A stretch of DNA of 64,000 nt from the NCBI GenBank assembly GCA_029891345.1, contig CM057009.1, positions 312,089,184-312,153,183 on the forward strand. The letters run 5' to 3'. Position numbers and translations under genes: made by a program. The notes under the pieces were generated by a model. The model did not search any database, was not told the DNA's origin, and was given only the letters and a program-made list of their open reading frames with translations. The stretch comes from Dryococelus australis (lineage: Eukaryota > Arthropoda > Insecta > Phasmatodea > Phasmatidae). Positions 1 through 10,583 of the stretch are shown piece by piece. The stretch's first letter is position 1. The number at the start of each line of letters is the position of its first letter.

Positions 1-960
1 AAATGACAGCCACCTAGTCTGTGCAGGATGGAGTATCTTGTGTAGTTCTGTTCCAACGAAGTCTCGGAATTTAAGTAATGTTGAAATTATTTTAGAACTG
101 CAACTGAAGTAACTGTATATGTCACGAGTAAGTTGCTCAACGAAACTTGGTAACTTTTGACTTGCATTTTAATGAAGCACAATGATGAAATGTATGACAA
201 ATACATGTCATTATAAATAACCCATGTACCACTTCTTTGAAGTGGGAAGACGTGGAATTATTTGCACCCATGATTAAATTTGCTCCATCCCCGGCCATTC
301 CCAATAGATTATCTTACAATTCTATTCCACCTTCCTGAAATGATTTCTGAACAACATCAAAGAGTACTTGAGCTGTGGCACTGCCTAACTCAGTAAGACT
401 GAAAAAATCTTAATGCACTTTGAAGTCACTGTCTACTGTTCGAACAACAACACAGAGGTGCTTCCTTCCAACACTGTCTGAAGCTTAATCCACCAGAACG
501 AAAAAAATTGTTAACTTTCAATTTTGCACTAAGGTCTTCATATGATTTTCGTCCAACTACATTTTGGCAAGAGCTGTACATTTTGTAAGACTGTATGCAA
601 TGTCTTTGGCAATAACTGAATCAGGGCACATTTGAAGCACAAGCTTTGATAAATGGGAGGAAATACTGAAGGGAAAATTGTGTTCTATTATGAATGCGGT
701 CATTAGTAACTCGGCATTTTTTACTTTATCAGCCTGAATAGTACTAGGTGCGGTCAGAAGTTTGTCAATATTCACCTGAGACTGGACAGATGTTACAGAA
801 TTTCTGTGTTTGTTGGTTTTGAAGTGTTTTTCTATTTCCGATTTTCCACCTTTTGCATCTATCTGACAGGCTTTTCACCGGTAAAACATTGGCCTCTTAG
901 CACTACTTGTTAACCAGTCTTTGAAATATGGATCATCCTCCCAAGAGACAAAATATTTCT
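1..960 (-). pseudogene. hAT-type transposase relic, cut by the window edge
   Basis: Read on the minus strand, this is a decayed transposase of the hAT superfamily (cut-and-paste DNA transposition, related to ZBED/ZMYM-like host proteins). Near 950-790 a zinc-finger-like segment with WEDDPYF and the histidine pair KHFKTNKHR is visible. At 775-557 an uninterrupted stretch holds HNFPFSISSHL followed by CPDSVIAK, matching the conserved region that precedes the RNase H-like core in this family. After stops and frame changes, VVRTVDSDFKV lies near 425-460, then GDGANLIMGANN at about 220-307 (the conserved DGA region), then a CICHTF...CAS segment near 160-207. The C-terminal catalytic and dimerisation region lies beyond base 1. 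At least two frame breaks exclude function. The assignment is from remembered family patterns and the exact family is unknown. Confidence 0.72.
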
Positions 961-2106
961 GACCATAGGTGTTTTTTTTTCTTTGGTCGAGTAGGATGCC
1001 TCATTGCTACTAGTGCTGCTTATTTTTCATAGCCTGAGGAAAAACAGTAATAACTTAAAATCTGTCAATATCAGATCTGTTTTTTGTCTAATAATTATAG
1101 CAAGAACAATTATACTCCTGCATTCGTATGTTTGTACATTTCAACTATTATTTTACATCTTCCATGTAAAGTTATGCTTTCTTAAGGCTTATATTATGAG
1201 CAAGTTAAACTTTAAAAGTTAGCCATTAGACAGTATCTTGTGTACAAAATTGTTTTGCTAACTTCTTGCTAAATGAGAGCTTATAAGCATGCATATTTTC
1301 CATCCCATTATTTTGATTTGCTCTGCACTTTCTACAAACTAATGCGTTTGATTTATAGCATTCTGCCAACCAATCAAAGTACCTTAAACAACAAGCAAAA
1401 TTCATAATATGCTTTGAACACTTATTATTATTTACTTGTAATTAAAACTAAGAGCTGCATTAAAATTTGAAATTGAATTTTCCATTCAACTAAAAGAAAG
1501 ACAGCGAACACTGCAACAAATATTTTACTAATCTGGTAACTTTACACATTTAAATCGTGAAACAGTTTACCCCATGCAAAATTTTCGCAAGAACTCTTGA
1601 ATGTATTATAAATTCGTGCAATTTCTAATATAATATCTTTCCTTTGATTATGTTAGTGAATTTGATTGTTCATATTACAAACACGGTTATTTTCTTTTCG
1701 TGAATTATGCTATATTATCACAATAACTATCTCGCACCACCGTATCACACCAAAAGTGGGAGATGCCTCTTTCACAACTGACCTAGCACACAGCACTAGC
1801 AGCACAGGGACGCGTACAAACCAGATCACAGGCAGAGGGGACTCCCAAATCGAACCACAGGAGCAGGAGACTTCCATGTAGAATCACACATATCGGGGAA
1901 TCCCTGGCCACAGTGACAATTACTGGGGAACTCCCACAGATTCACCAAACAACAGTAATAAACCTACGACTAACAGTTGCATTTTGTGCGTGTACTTAAA
2001 TCTAACAACATAAACGAGAACGTTAATTTTTTTCCCGCAGCAGCTCATTTTCCTTAGGAATTGTTAATAATTCTCTTGTTCCCTAGCCTATACCCGAATT
2101 CCCTAA
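961..2106 (-). other. Presumed 5' untranslated part of the hAT element
   Basis: No convincing coding sequence lies here. The stretch separates the start of the minus-strand transposase relic (about 960) from the hAT-like terminus at 2139, so it is best read as 5' leader of the same element. The part from 1740 to 1960 is richer in C and has repeated phrases resembling GGGGAAtCCC and GGGGAACTCCC. That this is one continuous element is inference. Confidence 0.35.
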
Positions 2107-2139
2107 ATCTGGGGAAATTCCCTAGGGTCGACAACACTG
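2107..2139 (-). repeat. hAT-like terminal inverted repeat (one end only)
   Basis: On the minus strand the sequence from 2139 inward begins CAGTGTTGTCGACCCTAGGG, and then has AATTTCCCC. CAGTG-type termini are usual for hAT elements, and the hAT relic at 1-960 is oriented so that its 5' end should lie here. The eight bases after the terminus (2140-2147, CTGGCTAG) would be the 8-bp target duplication. The partner end is outside the window, so this cannot be confirmed. Confidence 0.5.
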
Positions 2140-2599
2140 CTGGCTAGTGACGATTCCAGCCTCTGCAGGGGAATATATTCTGCTTCGTCTGGGGGGGCTC
2201 GCCGGTCCGGTGGTGGGGACTTCTATCTATGCGCACGCATCTTGGATGGAGCTAAGTGTGGCCATTGTTGGCATGCGACATCTCTCGGTGCACCCTCGTA
2301 CTTTCTCGGGGTCTAGCGAAGAGTCGATCGCGGATTATCGATTATTGGCATCTTCTCGACGGGAGGCCGGGACACGCATGGCTTACTGGCCGGCGGTATT
2401 GTTGAAACTTATAATTCTGACCCGCCTGTAATTATCCCCGGTTCAGGGAAAATCCTGTAGATGCTCCAGTAAAAATTATATGCTTCCAAACTCCGTTCAT
2501 TGTTGCTTGTAGATGAAGCATGCAGATGAAGCGAACACTGAAAAAAATATTTTGTATCGGCCACAAAATTATTTTGTTAGTATTCAGCCTGTCAGATAC
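2140..2599. other. GC-rich unassigned stretch
   Basis: This is a locally GC-rich segment (especially 2185-2425) with an open 94-codon plus-strand frame. That frame resembles no protein I recognise, and I could not match the stretch to ribosomal RNA. It may be part of another mobile element between the hAT terminus and the fold-back element. No function is assigned. Confidence 0.3.
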
Positions 2600-2949
2600 A
2601 TGCATGAAATACCCCAACTACGAAATTGCGTGGTCGGGCATGTAGGCAACACGCAGCTCACCGGAGATGATCGGAAGTCACATGGCATACCATGTTAACA
2701 TACGATCACAAAAAGCCACGACGGTGGGTTAATGAATGACTTGATCGTGTGAGGTGAGGGTGACTGGTATCCAGGTTACGTCAGTTCCCTGGATACCATC
2801 CGCCCTCACTTCGCACGATTTATTTATTTATTAACCCACCATCGTGGTATTACGTGATCTAATATTCGCGTAGTATATGCCACGCGACTTCCGATCATCC
2901 CAGCCTGCATACCCGGCCACGCAATTTCGTAGTTGGGTATTGTATGCAT
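2600..2949. mobile_element. Fold-back (long inverted repeat) element, about 350 bp
   Basis: Two arms of roughly 170 bp face each other around a short centre near 2765-2785. The outer ends read ATGCATGAAATACCCCAACT on the left and, reverse-complemented on the right, ATGCATACAATACCCAACTA. Both continue into CGAAATTGCGTGG, later GATGATCGGAAGTC, then GGTGGGTTAAT, and close with TGGTATCCAGG facing CCTGGATACCA. The arms match well with scattered differences and small indels. The structure fits a fold-back MITE-like element; a transcript across it would form a long hairpin. No coding capacity and no clear target duplication were found. Confidence 0.85.
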
Positions 2950-4539
2950 TTATTCCTCGGAAACGGTTGCGATTAGGGCAGTGATGATTCAGGCCTTTTT
3001 AGCTTATTTTAACGCGTTACTTCATAATATGCCACATGAAATGTAATGAGCCACTGGTAACACACACTTTTATAGTAAAAAAAAGTGATGCAACGCCTAT
3101 TTTGTTACGACTAAATGTCTTAATGGTGATAAACATCACACATATCATAGAACTTGGTCCATTTAATCGTTTTCCAGAGTCTTAGGGTTAGATTGTACAT
3201 ATATTTTGTATAAATTGCAATTACCTGGTTTTATTTCTCCTTCTTCAAATGGGCGTGCCGCCCTTGGGATGCACTTTAGACGGTAAGTCGTATATATGTT
3301 TTCGCCTTATATTTTCGTGAGGAATACGCATGCGTAGTTTGTCCCTGTGTTTAAGAAACATCCTCCTGTATATATTGTGCGTAATATAAACAATAACTTT
3401 GATTCCTTCCCTGCAACGCAGATCCCGGAAAATATAGGCCTAATTATTTTTCTTATAACGTCTGTGAAAACGATAATTCAAGACCCATAAATAAATAAAT
3501 ATTTGTGAAAAAAATAGAATAGGCCTAGATGAAAGGTATACACTCTATTAACTTCATGAAAAAAATAATGCTATTGAAACATATCTACTTATCAAGAAGG
3601 TACTAAGAATTTATCGCATTCATTAAAGTGAAAGTATCAAATTATTAGGGCCTCCAGAACCTTTTTCGGGTAATTGAACACAGCAAAAAGGGCTTAATTT
3701 TGGGTGTCTATTGCAGATTATGATTGACGACGTGACGACTTTGCTTATTTATTGTTATTTCTCAAGATAATTTCTTCGAATTTTCAAACCACTGTGGGCA
3801 TTGATAGGATATATTTCTCAAGAAGTCTAAAATTAATATATTCACAGACAGAAACCATATTTTATACACGTACTTGTGTTACAGCCGTTTTAATTTAATT
3901 TGCCATTGTCTATACGTAGTCAATAAATATCTGCAGCCAGGTCAGAAAATGTAAAACATGTGTGTGCGAACTTCAATATGCCAGCTTACTGCCATTATGA
4001 CTTACTTATAACGCCATGATTCTTGTTTGAGATATTACATTCCATAATCATATATAGTTTTAAGAATGTAATATTTTTTCTGACCTCTTTGCATATATTT
4101 ATACTGACGGTCAATAAAATGAACCACTGGTTAAAGTCAAATAAATTTGTGGCTTATACCACAAATAGGAATCCTTTATTTGTGTGAAGAAAAAAACATT
4201 TTGCTCCAATTTATGCATGTATCATCGCCCGATTTGTAATGGTCGACATACTGTGGCCGCTGGTTCAGATCTAATCACTACAACAGGTATGTTTTTTTTT
4301 TTAGTTTGTTTAGATAATATACCTTCGAACCAGTACCTACATGGTGTGGTGCATTACACGAGACGAGAGATAACATAATAATACACATTATACCATACTA
4401 ATGATGATAATAAATTTAATATACTAAAACAAATCTTTTTAAAACCAAATACTAATTTACATAGCTTACACTACATTCAAATTCATGTCAAATTTTAATT
4501 AGAGGATGAAAGTGGCATATCTTAATTCATATATTTGTA
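2950..4539. other. AT-rich sequence, nothing recognised
   Basis: There are only short, random-looking open frames, homopolymers and AT-rich sequence. I see no repeat structure, tRNA-like fold or protein motif. Confidence 0.4.
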
Positions 4540-4760
4540 AAAAAAAAATCTATTCGTCAACCTGTACGCGCTATGTATCTGGCAATGTATATTCACCATA
4601 ACAAGCAATGAAAATTTTATGGCATTTTTTATATGTTGCGAACATGATTTATGTCTTTTAAATTTGTCTCCCAAATGTTTTAAATCTTTTACCCCATTAG
4701 CAGTCCACGCAAGATCATTAGGTTTCATTAGCAAAAAAAAAAAAAAAACACATTTCCAAC
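4540..4760 (-). pseudogene. hAT/ZMYM-like N-terminal zinc-finger fragment
   Basis: The minus strand encodes a segment with NGVKDLKHLGDKFKRHKSCS followed directly by QHI and more. This fits the W/G-x-D-x-K-x-L ... H-x-x-S-x-x-H pattern of the TTF-type zinc-finger region at the N-terminus of many hAT-like transposases (ZMYM1-like or DUF4371-type proteins). A poly-T run at 4733-4748 interrupts the frame just upstream. No downstream catalytic region is readable. The fragment is separate from the relic at 1-960 and appears to be a different hAT-type family. Only one short block supports it. Confidence 0.42.
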
Positions 4761-5813
4761 TTCACACCCGCATAGCCAGTCCGCGCGAATTTTCTCATGT
4801 ACGAACCACTTACTACCTTGCCTTTATTGTTGAATCATATTTAACAGAGGTCTTGCTGGTCCCAGATTCTGTAGCTCTTGTTTATTCTCGTAATTGAATA
4901 TCTTTGCCGTAATAAGGTTTAAACTGTTACTCGCCGAATAAACAATTATTTGCAAGTTTACACAACACGACATTAACAACAATTCAATCCTGCTTCTGAC
5001 CGATGCTCATAGCTCATCATTAATTAACAACAAACTTATTCAGAGTATTACACACTATATTTGAAACTCACGCGAGTTTGAACGATATCTACAAATAAGA
5101 AATATTCGAAATAAATACAAGCATTGTTAAAAAAAAAAAAAAAAAAGTGTTTAACAACTGCAAAAGAGTGGAGCGCGAAAGTGTGCTTACAAAACATGTA
5201 GTTTTGGCAGCTTTGTTAAGGTAGAGGAAACAATTTTTTTGTTTGAGCAGGAGCACACCCAGCTGTCTCCGATTGACAGCATGCGATTGGTTGAACAGGG
5301 CTGAGCCCCTGAAGTCTTCCCTCCCTCCCGTAGCACCCCTAGTCCTATGTTACGGTCTTCTCTCTCTACTAGCTCTGTCCACTTCGGGGCGAACAATCTG
5401 CACTCGACATTTCCAAAAAACATCTCTCGCCTGACAAGAGTCTCGCCCATCTCAAAAACATTGGCTGCGAAATAACCTCCGTATTCGTACGCAGTATTAC
5501 TTACTGAGTAGCAGATAAGTAGAGGTATGCGTTCTGAGATTAATTTATGATAGCTGCGACCTCAGCAGCCGCCACTAGTTCTTATTGTTTCCCACAAATG
5601 TATTTAATATACGTCACATGATTTGAAATAACATTTTATCACTACACGATGAATTTAAGTCGCGCCTGCAAATACTGTACAATGCAAGTTGTTACCATTT
5701 TCAGTATTAATAATGAACAGAAATTCCTTCATATTGTCTTCATGAACATATTTGCCAAAAATGTTTATTTCCTGCACAACACATCTCAGTGTTAACGATC
5801 ATTCGTAGTATTA

Positions 5814-5844
<31 letters not shown>

Positions 5845-8544
5845 TAAAACACAAACACGCACACACAGAACTGCTGTGTGAACCTTTTACTATCTTCTCT
5901 TCTGGTCTTCCACACATCAAACAAACCACAACATGATAGCCACTTCTACAATTGCGTCACAGAAGAGGAAGAGGAGGCACCCGAGCGAACAAACCCGAAT
6001 AGCTATTCGCGTATGTACGGAGATCGTACCACCAGACTAGCCATATTACGAGCATAACATCACCGATGTGCGGTGGCATCGAACACGAGAAATAGATTGT
6101 ATGTTTTATTTCAGTGAGTTTCATTGCATTGTTTTGTGGAGTTGTTAACTTGCGTTTACATCGCTGGATTAAAACTCGTCATTATTTTGAAATGGGATAC
6201 CAAAAAATGATTCGTATTGCAGACAGACTTTTTTTAAATATAAAAACTCAAAATCTGTTTTTAAAAGTTAGCGCTGCAGTGGAACCGTAAAAGACCTGGT
6301 GTTTCTGAGTCTTTTACGGGGAAATTGTAAAAAGTGGGAAGTATGATAAGTTAAAGGGAATTCAGCACCAGCACAGCCTTTGCCATGACCAAATATGATG
6401 TCTTAATCCACAGTTCTGCAGCCATCGGCTCTGGGGAAACAAAGAGACAAGGTTCTCTTTCTGCCAAATATATAACTTCAGTTAGTGTGTTGTGCCCATA
6501 ACAAATAACAGAAAACTGCTTCCAATGGTGCTTCGAAGACTTGTAACTGTGCTGGTACTGATCCTTCAATGCAGCAGAAGTCTAATTCGAAGGATATGAA
6601 GCCAGTTAATATCTTATGGTGCCCGCCAGTATGGTTGGAGGACGGCGAGCGAGCTGGTGCATTATGGTGCATTTTGAATGACTGTTGTACTTGTGGCTCT
6701 TTGTATAACTCATAGGTGTTTGTGACACTGCTCGATTTCCTTGAATATTACTCTCCCGCAAAAGCCACCACCCGCCAACCAATATGACGGCCACTGGACG
6801 CGTATGTGTTTTGTATTAAACAAATACTTGGAGCTTTCGGCTCGCTCCTGCTATATACGGATGCCATAAGCAGTAGACTTATATCTATATCTTATATCTT
6901 ATATCTGTAAAAATATACAATGACACAATTAAAGCAAAATCTAGTACCATAACCCATTGTTACCCAATACGTGCAACACATACCTGAATCTGCTGATTGG
7001 AGACTCTGTGACTCAGACGTACCTTACCAGTACGTTGCGAATTACACAATTAGACACGACAGACCTATTGTAGGTACAACTCTGTTCTCTGCTGCAGGCA
7101 CTGCAGCAGTGTGAGTTCAATCTGCAGTGTACTCGTGAACAAACTCACTGTGAGTGGCATACGGACCTAAGGTTACAGAGTTGATAGCAAGGAGTTTTTA
7201 AACAGGGACGCATGGTCACTGACATCTGCGAGCCATTATTTAGGTGCCACTGGAAGGGAGAGGACCTAACTGAAGTTAAACTAACAATGGATTGTTGGCA
7301 TTTCACGACTGTTTCCAATGAAAATCGGATCTCTTGATGAAAATGAGGTAAGCCCCAACTCACAGCAACAGGTTCGTTATTTTAATCTTACAATCCTAAT
7401 TCATAAGCACACTGCAAATTGAAAACCCATTTATGGCACATATCTCCACATTATAAACTCTGGGGTCAGAGTCATGAAGCACCCTATTCCGTGAGTGACT
7501 TGGCTTGGTGGGGGGAGTCCAAATGTAAGCAAGCACTGAGTGGTATGCATAAAGGTGAGCATTTAATTATGTTCCATCCACTGGAAACGAAATGCAGAAT
7601 AGTACCGACATTTACATCAGTGTCGAAAAACAGGGGCGAAAGCACAGTCTGTTCCATACTACTGTTTAACTCACCATCTAAGAAATATTATCCTACTGGC
7701 GTTCTCGTATACTGAACACCAGATATGTTGCGAGTCCTAATAAAGTCACAGTACTGAGCAAGCAGACTAATTATCCGAAAATAAGCATACAGCCTGTATG
7801 CATGGATCGACCAAGCATATAGTCAGCCACAGCATGTGAATAATAACAGAAAACCTTAGCTATAACTAAATTTTTAACTCATATCAGACGATGTCTCCGA
7901 TATTGTCAACTTATTTTTGACAAGGAAACACTACAGTTGACATGTTCAGTATATGAACCTTTCACATTGTGATCAGAGAACGCCATTCTGAACAGCTGTA
8001 GGATGGAACCATATTCCCGAATGAATTTATAAGCAGTGCCCCTCAATACATCACCACAGCAGTCTTAATCGATTTAAACCGAGTTCTCCACAGATAAAAA
8101 TTCAACACATTTAAATCTGTAGATCAGGGTGAATACTCAACACCCGTGGAGTAAATATGGGGATAAATGACACTTACTATTACATCAGGCTCTTAACTTG
8201 CTTCATTGAACTGTATTCAGTCTCCTTGGGAGGCAGCCAATTTGGTATGTAGGCAAATACCATCCAGTGCGAAAGGAATCACTTGTCATAACCTGCCTCT
8301 TGTTACATATTCGCTTGTGCATTAGTAGCTATTTGGCAACCATCTCATCATATCATTCCTCACTATGACAAAACTCTCAATTAAAATAATTACCTCATCT
8401 TGCTATGACCATAAAACCTAATGATTATTCTAGGAAGGCATCCCAGTTTGTCATGATTTTTCTTCCCTTTACTGCTGAACTGCGATGATGTATGTCACTA
8501 TAGTCATGTAACACAGGCACTCAGCTAAACTGTCGGCAAACATG
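4761..8544. other. Unassigned AT-rich sequence with homopolymers
   Basis: It contains poly-A runs at about 5127-5145 and 5814-5838. A slightly GC-rich patch at 5240-5460 includes a CCAAT-like GATTGGTTG. A small stem occurs at 6286-6317, where GTAAAAGACC faces GTCTTTTAC. Open frames up to 98 codons (for example 7419-7715 plus) show no recognisable motif and are treated as chance. Confidence 0.4.
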
Positions 8545-8878
8545 TTGAGGCAGATGATATCTCATGAGTAGAAACCTGCAAAATTCGCGTTATTATTTAA
8601 GGACACGTAAAACTTAAAATACGTGTACCTTTGCAATACGTTTGTCATTGGATCTTACTTTATCTGTCACTCCCTGGGTAACTCTGCGCCAAAAATGAAC
8701 TCTTCACAATAGTGCGCCCCAATCACTTGCAGTTCAGTCAGAGAGGGTGTGGCTTCACATCTGGGCAACAGCTAGTGGAGAAACGACGCCGGCCCCAGTG
8801 TATACAGTACTATGACGTTCAGCCTGATGCCAAATAATAACGCGAATTTTGCAGGTCTCTACTCATGAGATGCCTCAA
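8545..8878. mobile_element. MITE-like element with about 45-bp TIRs
   Basis: The left arm from 8545 reads TTGAGGCA, then after a 7-8 base interruption TCTCATGAGTAGAAACC, then TGCAAAATTCGCGTTATTAT. The right arm (8832-8878), reverse-complemented, reads TTGAGGCATCTCATGAGTAG, then AGACC and TGCAAAATTCGCGTTATTAT. An alternative core is 8571-8859 with a TA duplication (8569-8570 and 8860-8861), in which case the matching CTCATGAG flanks would be the inserted-into site. There is no coding sequence, so it is non-autonomous. Confidence 0.8.
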
Positions 8879-9689
8879 TATGCTGGTGTTCCTTACTACC
8901 AACAGACATCCAAAGCTCATCTGCATTCTGGAGATTAAATCAGGGGGCACATAATAAAATGTTGGGAGCAGCCCTGAAATACAACATCTGCAACATAGAA
9001 TATGAGTATGTTGGGATTACCCATGTCCACAGTTGCTTAAACCGTTATTATTCTTTCTTTATACGGGTAAGCACATATAAGTCTGGTGGACACTTTTATA
9101 AGTAGTTGTTACCCATTACGTAGAGTTTCCCCTACAAAATTTCAAAAAGTTTTTCTTTGATTCCATTGCCTCTTAAAACCATTTTAAATTATATATTTCT
9201 AAATCTTTTACGGCCTCAAACTGTTAAAGAATTCCTCAACACTTGAATACTCTGCAGTTTACCTTGTATTACAACAAGTGTATTTGTTTTGCAGTGTGAA
9301 TAGCAAGAGACCTGTCGTATACCACCAGCCAACCACAGCCTCCCGCAATTTCGCATTCTATTAGAGTCTAAATTGTACAGGAGAAAATATATATGGATTT
9401 AGGGTAGACAAATCAAGCAAAAAATACCTACAGACTAATTGCTGTGTGCTCCAGTATTTCCCAGCAAGAGTGATTTTACAAGTACAAAATAATAACACAG
9501 AGAATATAATATAAATTAAAGTAGTTGTGTAGTTGAGTGGTTTGAAGGGAGTGACAATAACTATCACATATGGACAATATTTAAAAATGTACGAGGAGGT
9601 GTTTTGTAGCTCCTGATGAAACTACACTACAATTCTACATGCAAATTAACTTCAAGTCAGCGTTTACTTTATATCCACAATAAAGTAAC
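8879..9689. other. Unassigned sequence
   Basis: AT-rich, with no convincing gene, repeat or RNA signal. Confidence 0.35.
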
Positions 9690-9691
9690 TA

Positions 9692-10583
9692 TATTCTAAA
9701 CCTGAATCAGTGAGAATTTTTACTGTTTCAATCAGTTAACATTACCTGAATGATTCAATAGTCACTTCAGTGAATTTAACTGATGAATCGGTGAAAAAAT
9801 GGCAGATTTCCTTCACTGTTAAACAACGTGTATCGTGTGAAATAACAACGAATACACTAATAAAACCAATACATAATACTTTGAAAAATGTGTTTCCTCT
9901 TTTAAAACACCATTTTACGAAGTAATATGAGCATTCGACCTTTCATGACATATTGACGTCTTTCAATTCGTTTTTATGTAATCATCACAGTACTCTGTTT
10001 GAAAGTTTAAACTACATAAGATGTGATGAAGAGAGTGCACTATATACTATTAGTTTTAACAATCCTAATGGTACCAATTATATCAAAAACTAAAATTAAG
10101 GGCATACAATTTAAAACTACACGCTTTCGATAAAGATTTAAGAAGTTATTTTCCTATCACTATATGAACTTGTCTTGGTAGTGCAGATGGGTAGATAACA
10201 GCCTCAAAGCGAAATGTAAAAGTTGTGTGAGTTAAGTCCCGTCCATCTTCAAAACTTATTTTAAATTTTTTAAATAACGTCAAATTGTGCAATATAAATA
10301 ACGTTAAATTGCGCAATATAAGTATTAAACCATCGCAATTACGTTTATTTCACGTAATTATTTGGCTAAATTCAATAAAAGCCATATTTAATTCGCCACT
10401 GCAGTCGGCCGCAACTTATTCAATAAGTGAAATTGTTTCACATCTCTAATTAAATCAGCGATTTTTTTTTCACTGAAACAATCAGCTGTTCTCCACTGAT
10501 TCTAGGTGGAGCCATTTTCACTGATTCGAGTAGTTGAATTTCACTGTGAATCGGTGGTTATTTGCTGATTCGAATTTAGAATG
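9692..10583. mobile_element. Non-autonomous TIR element, 892 bp, TA target duplication
   Basis: The left end reads TATTCTAAACCTGAATCAGT and the right end, reverse-complemented, CATTCTAAATTCGAATCAGC. Both are flanked by TA (9690-9691 and 10584-10585). Inside, motifs such as ACTGATT and GAATCAGT recur in both orientations near the ends. The termini match those of the 7.5-kb element at 56355-63829 (C-A-C-T-C-T-A-A-A then GAATCAGT), so both belong to one family. No transposase frame is present. The interior is AT-rich and unrecognised. Confidence 0.72.

Noticed and set aside
2147..2431. GC-rich 94-codon frame considered as rRNA or conserved gene
   Set aside because: I could not match it to 18S, 28S or 5S segments or to any protein family.
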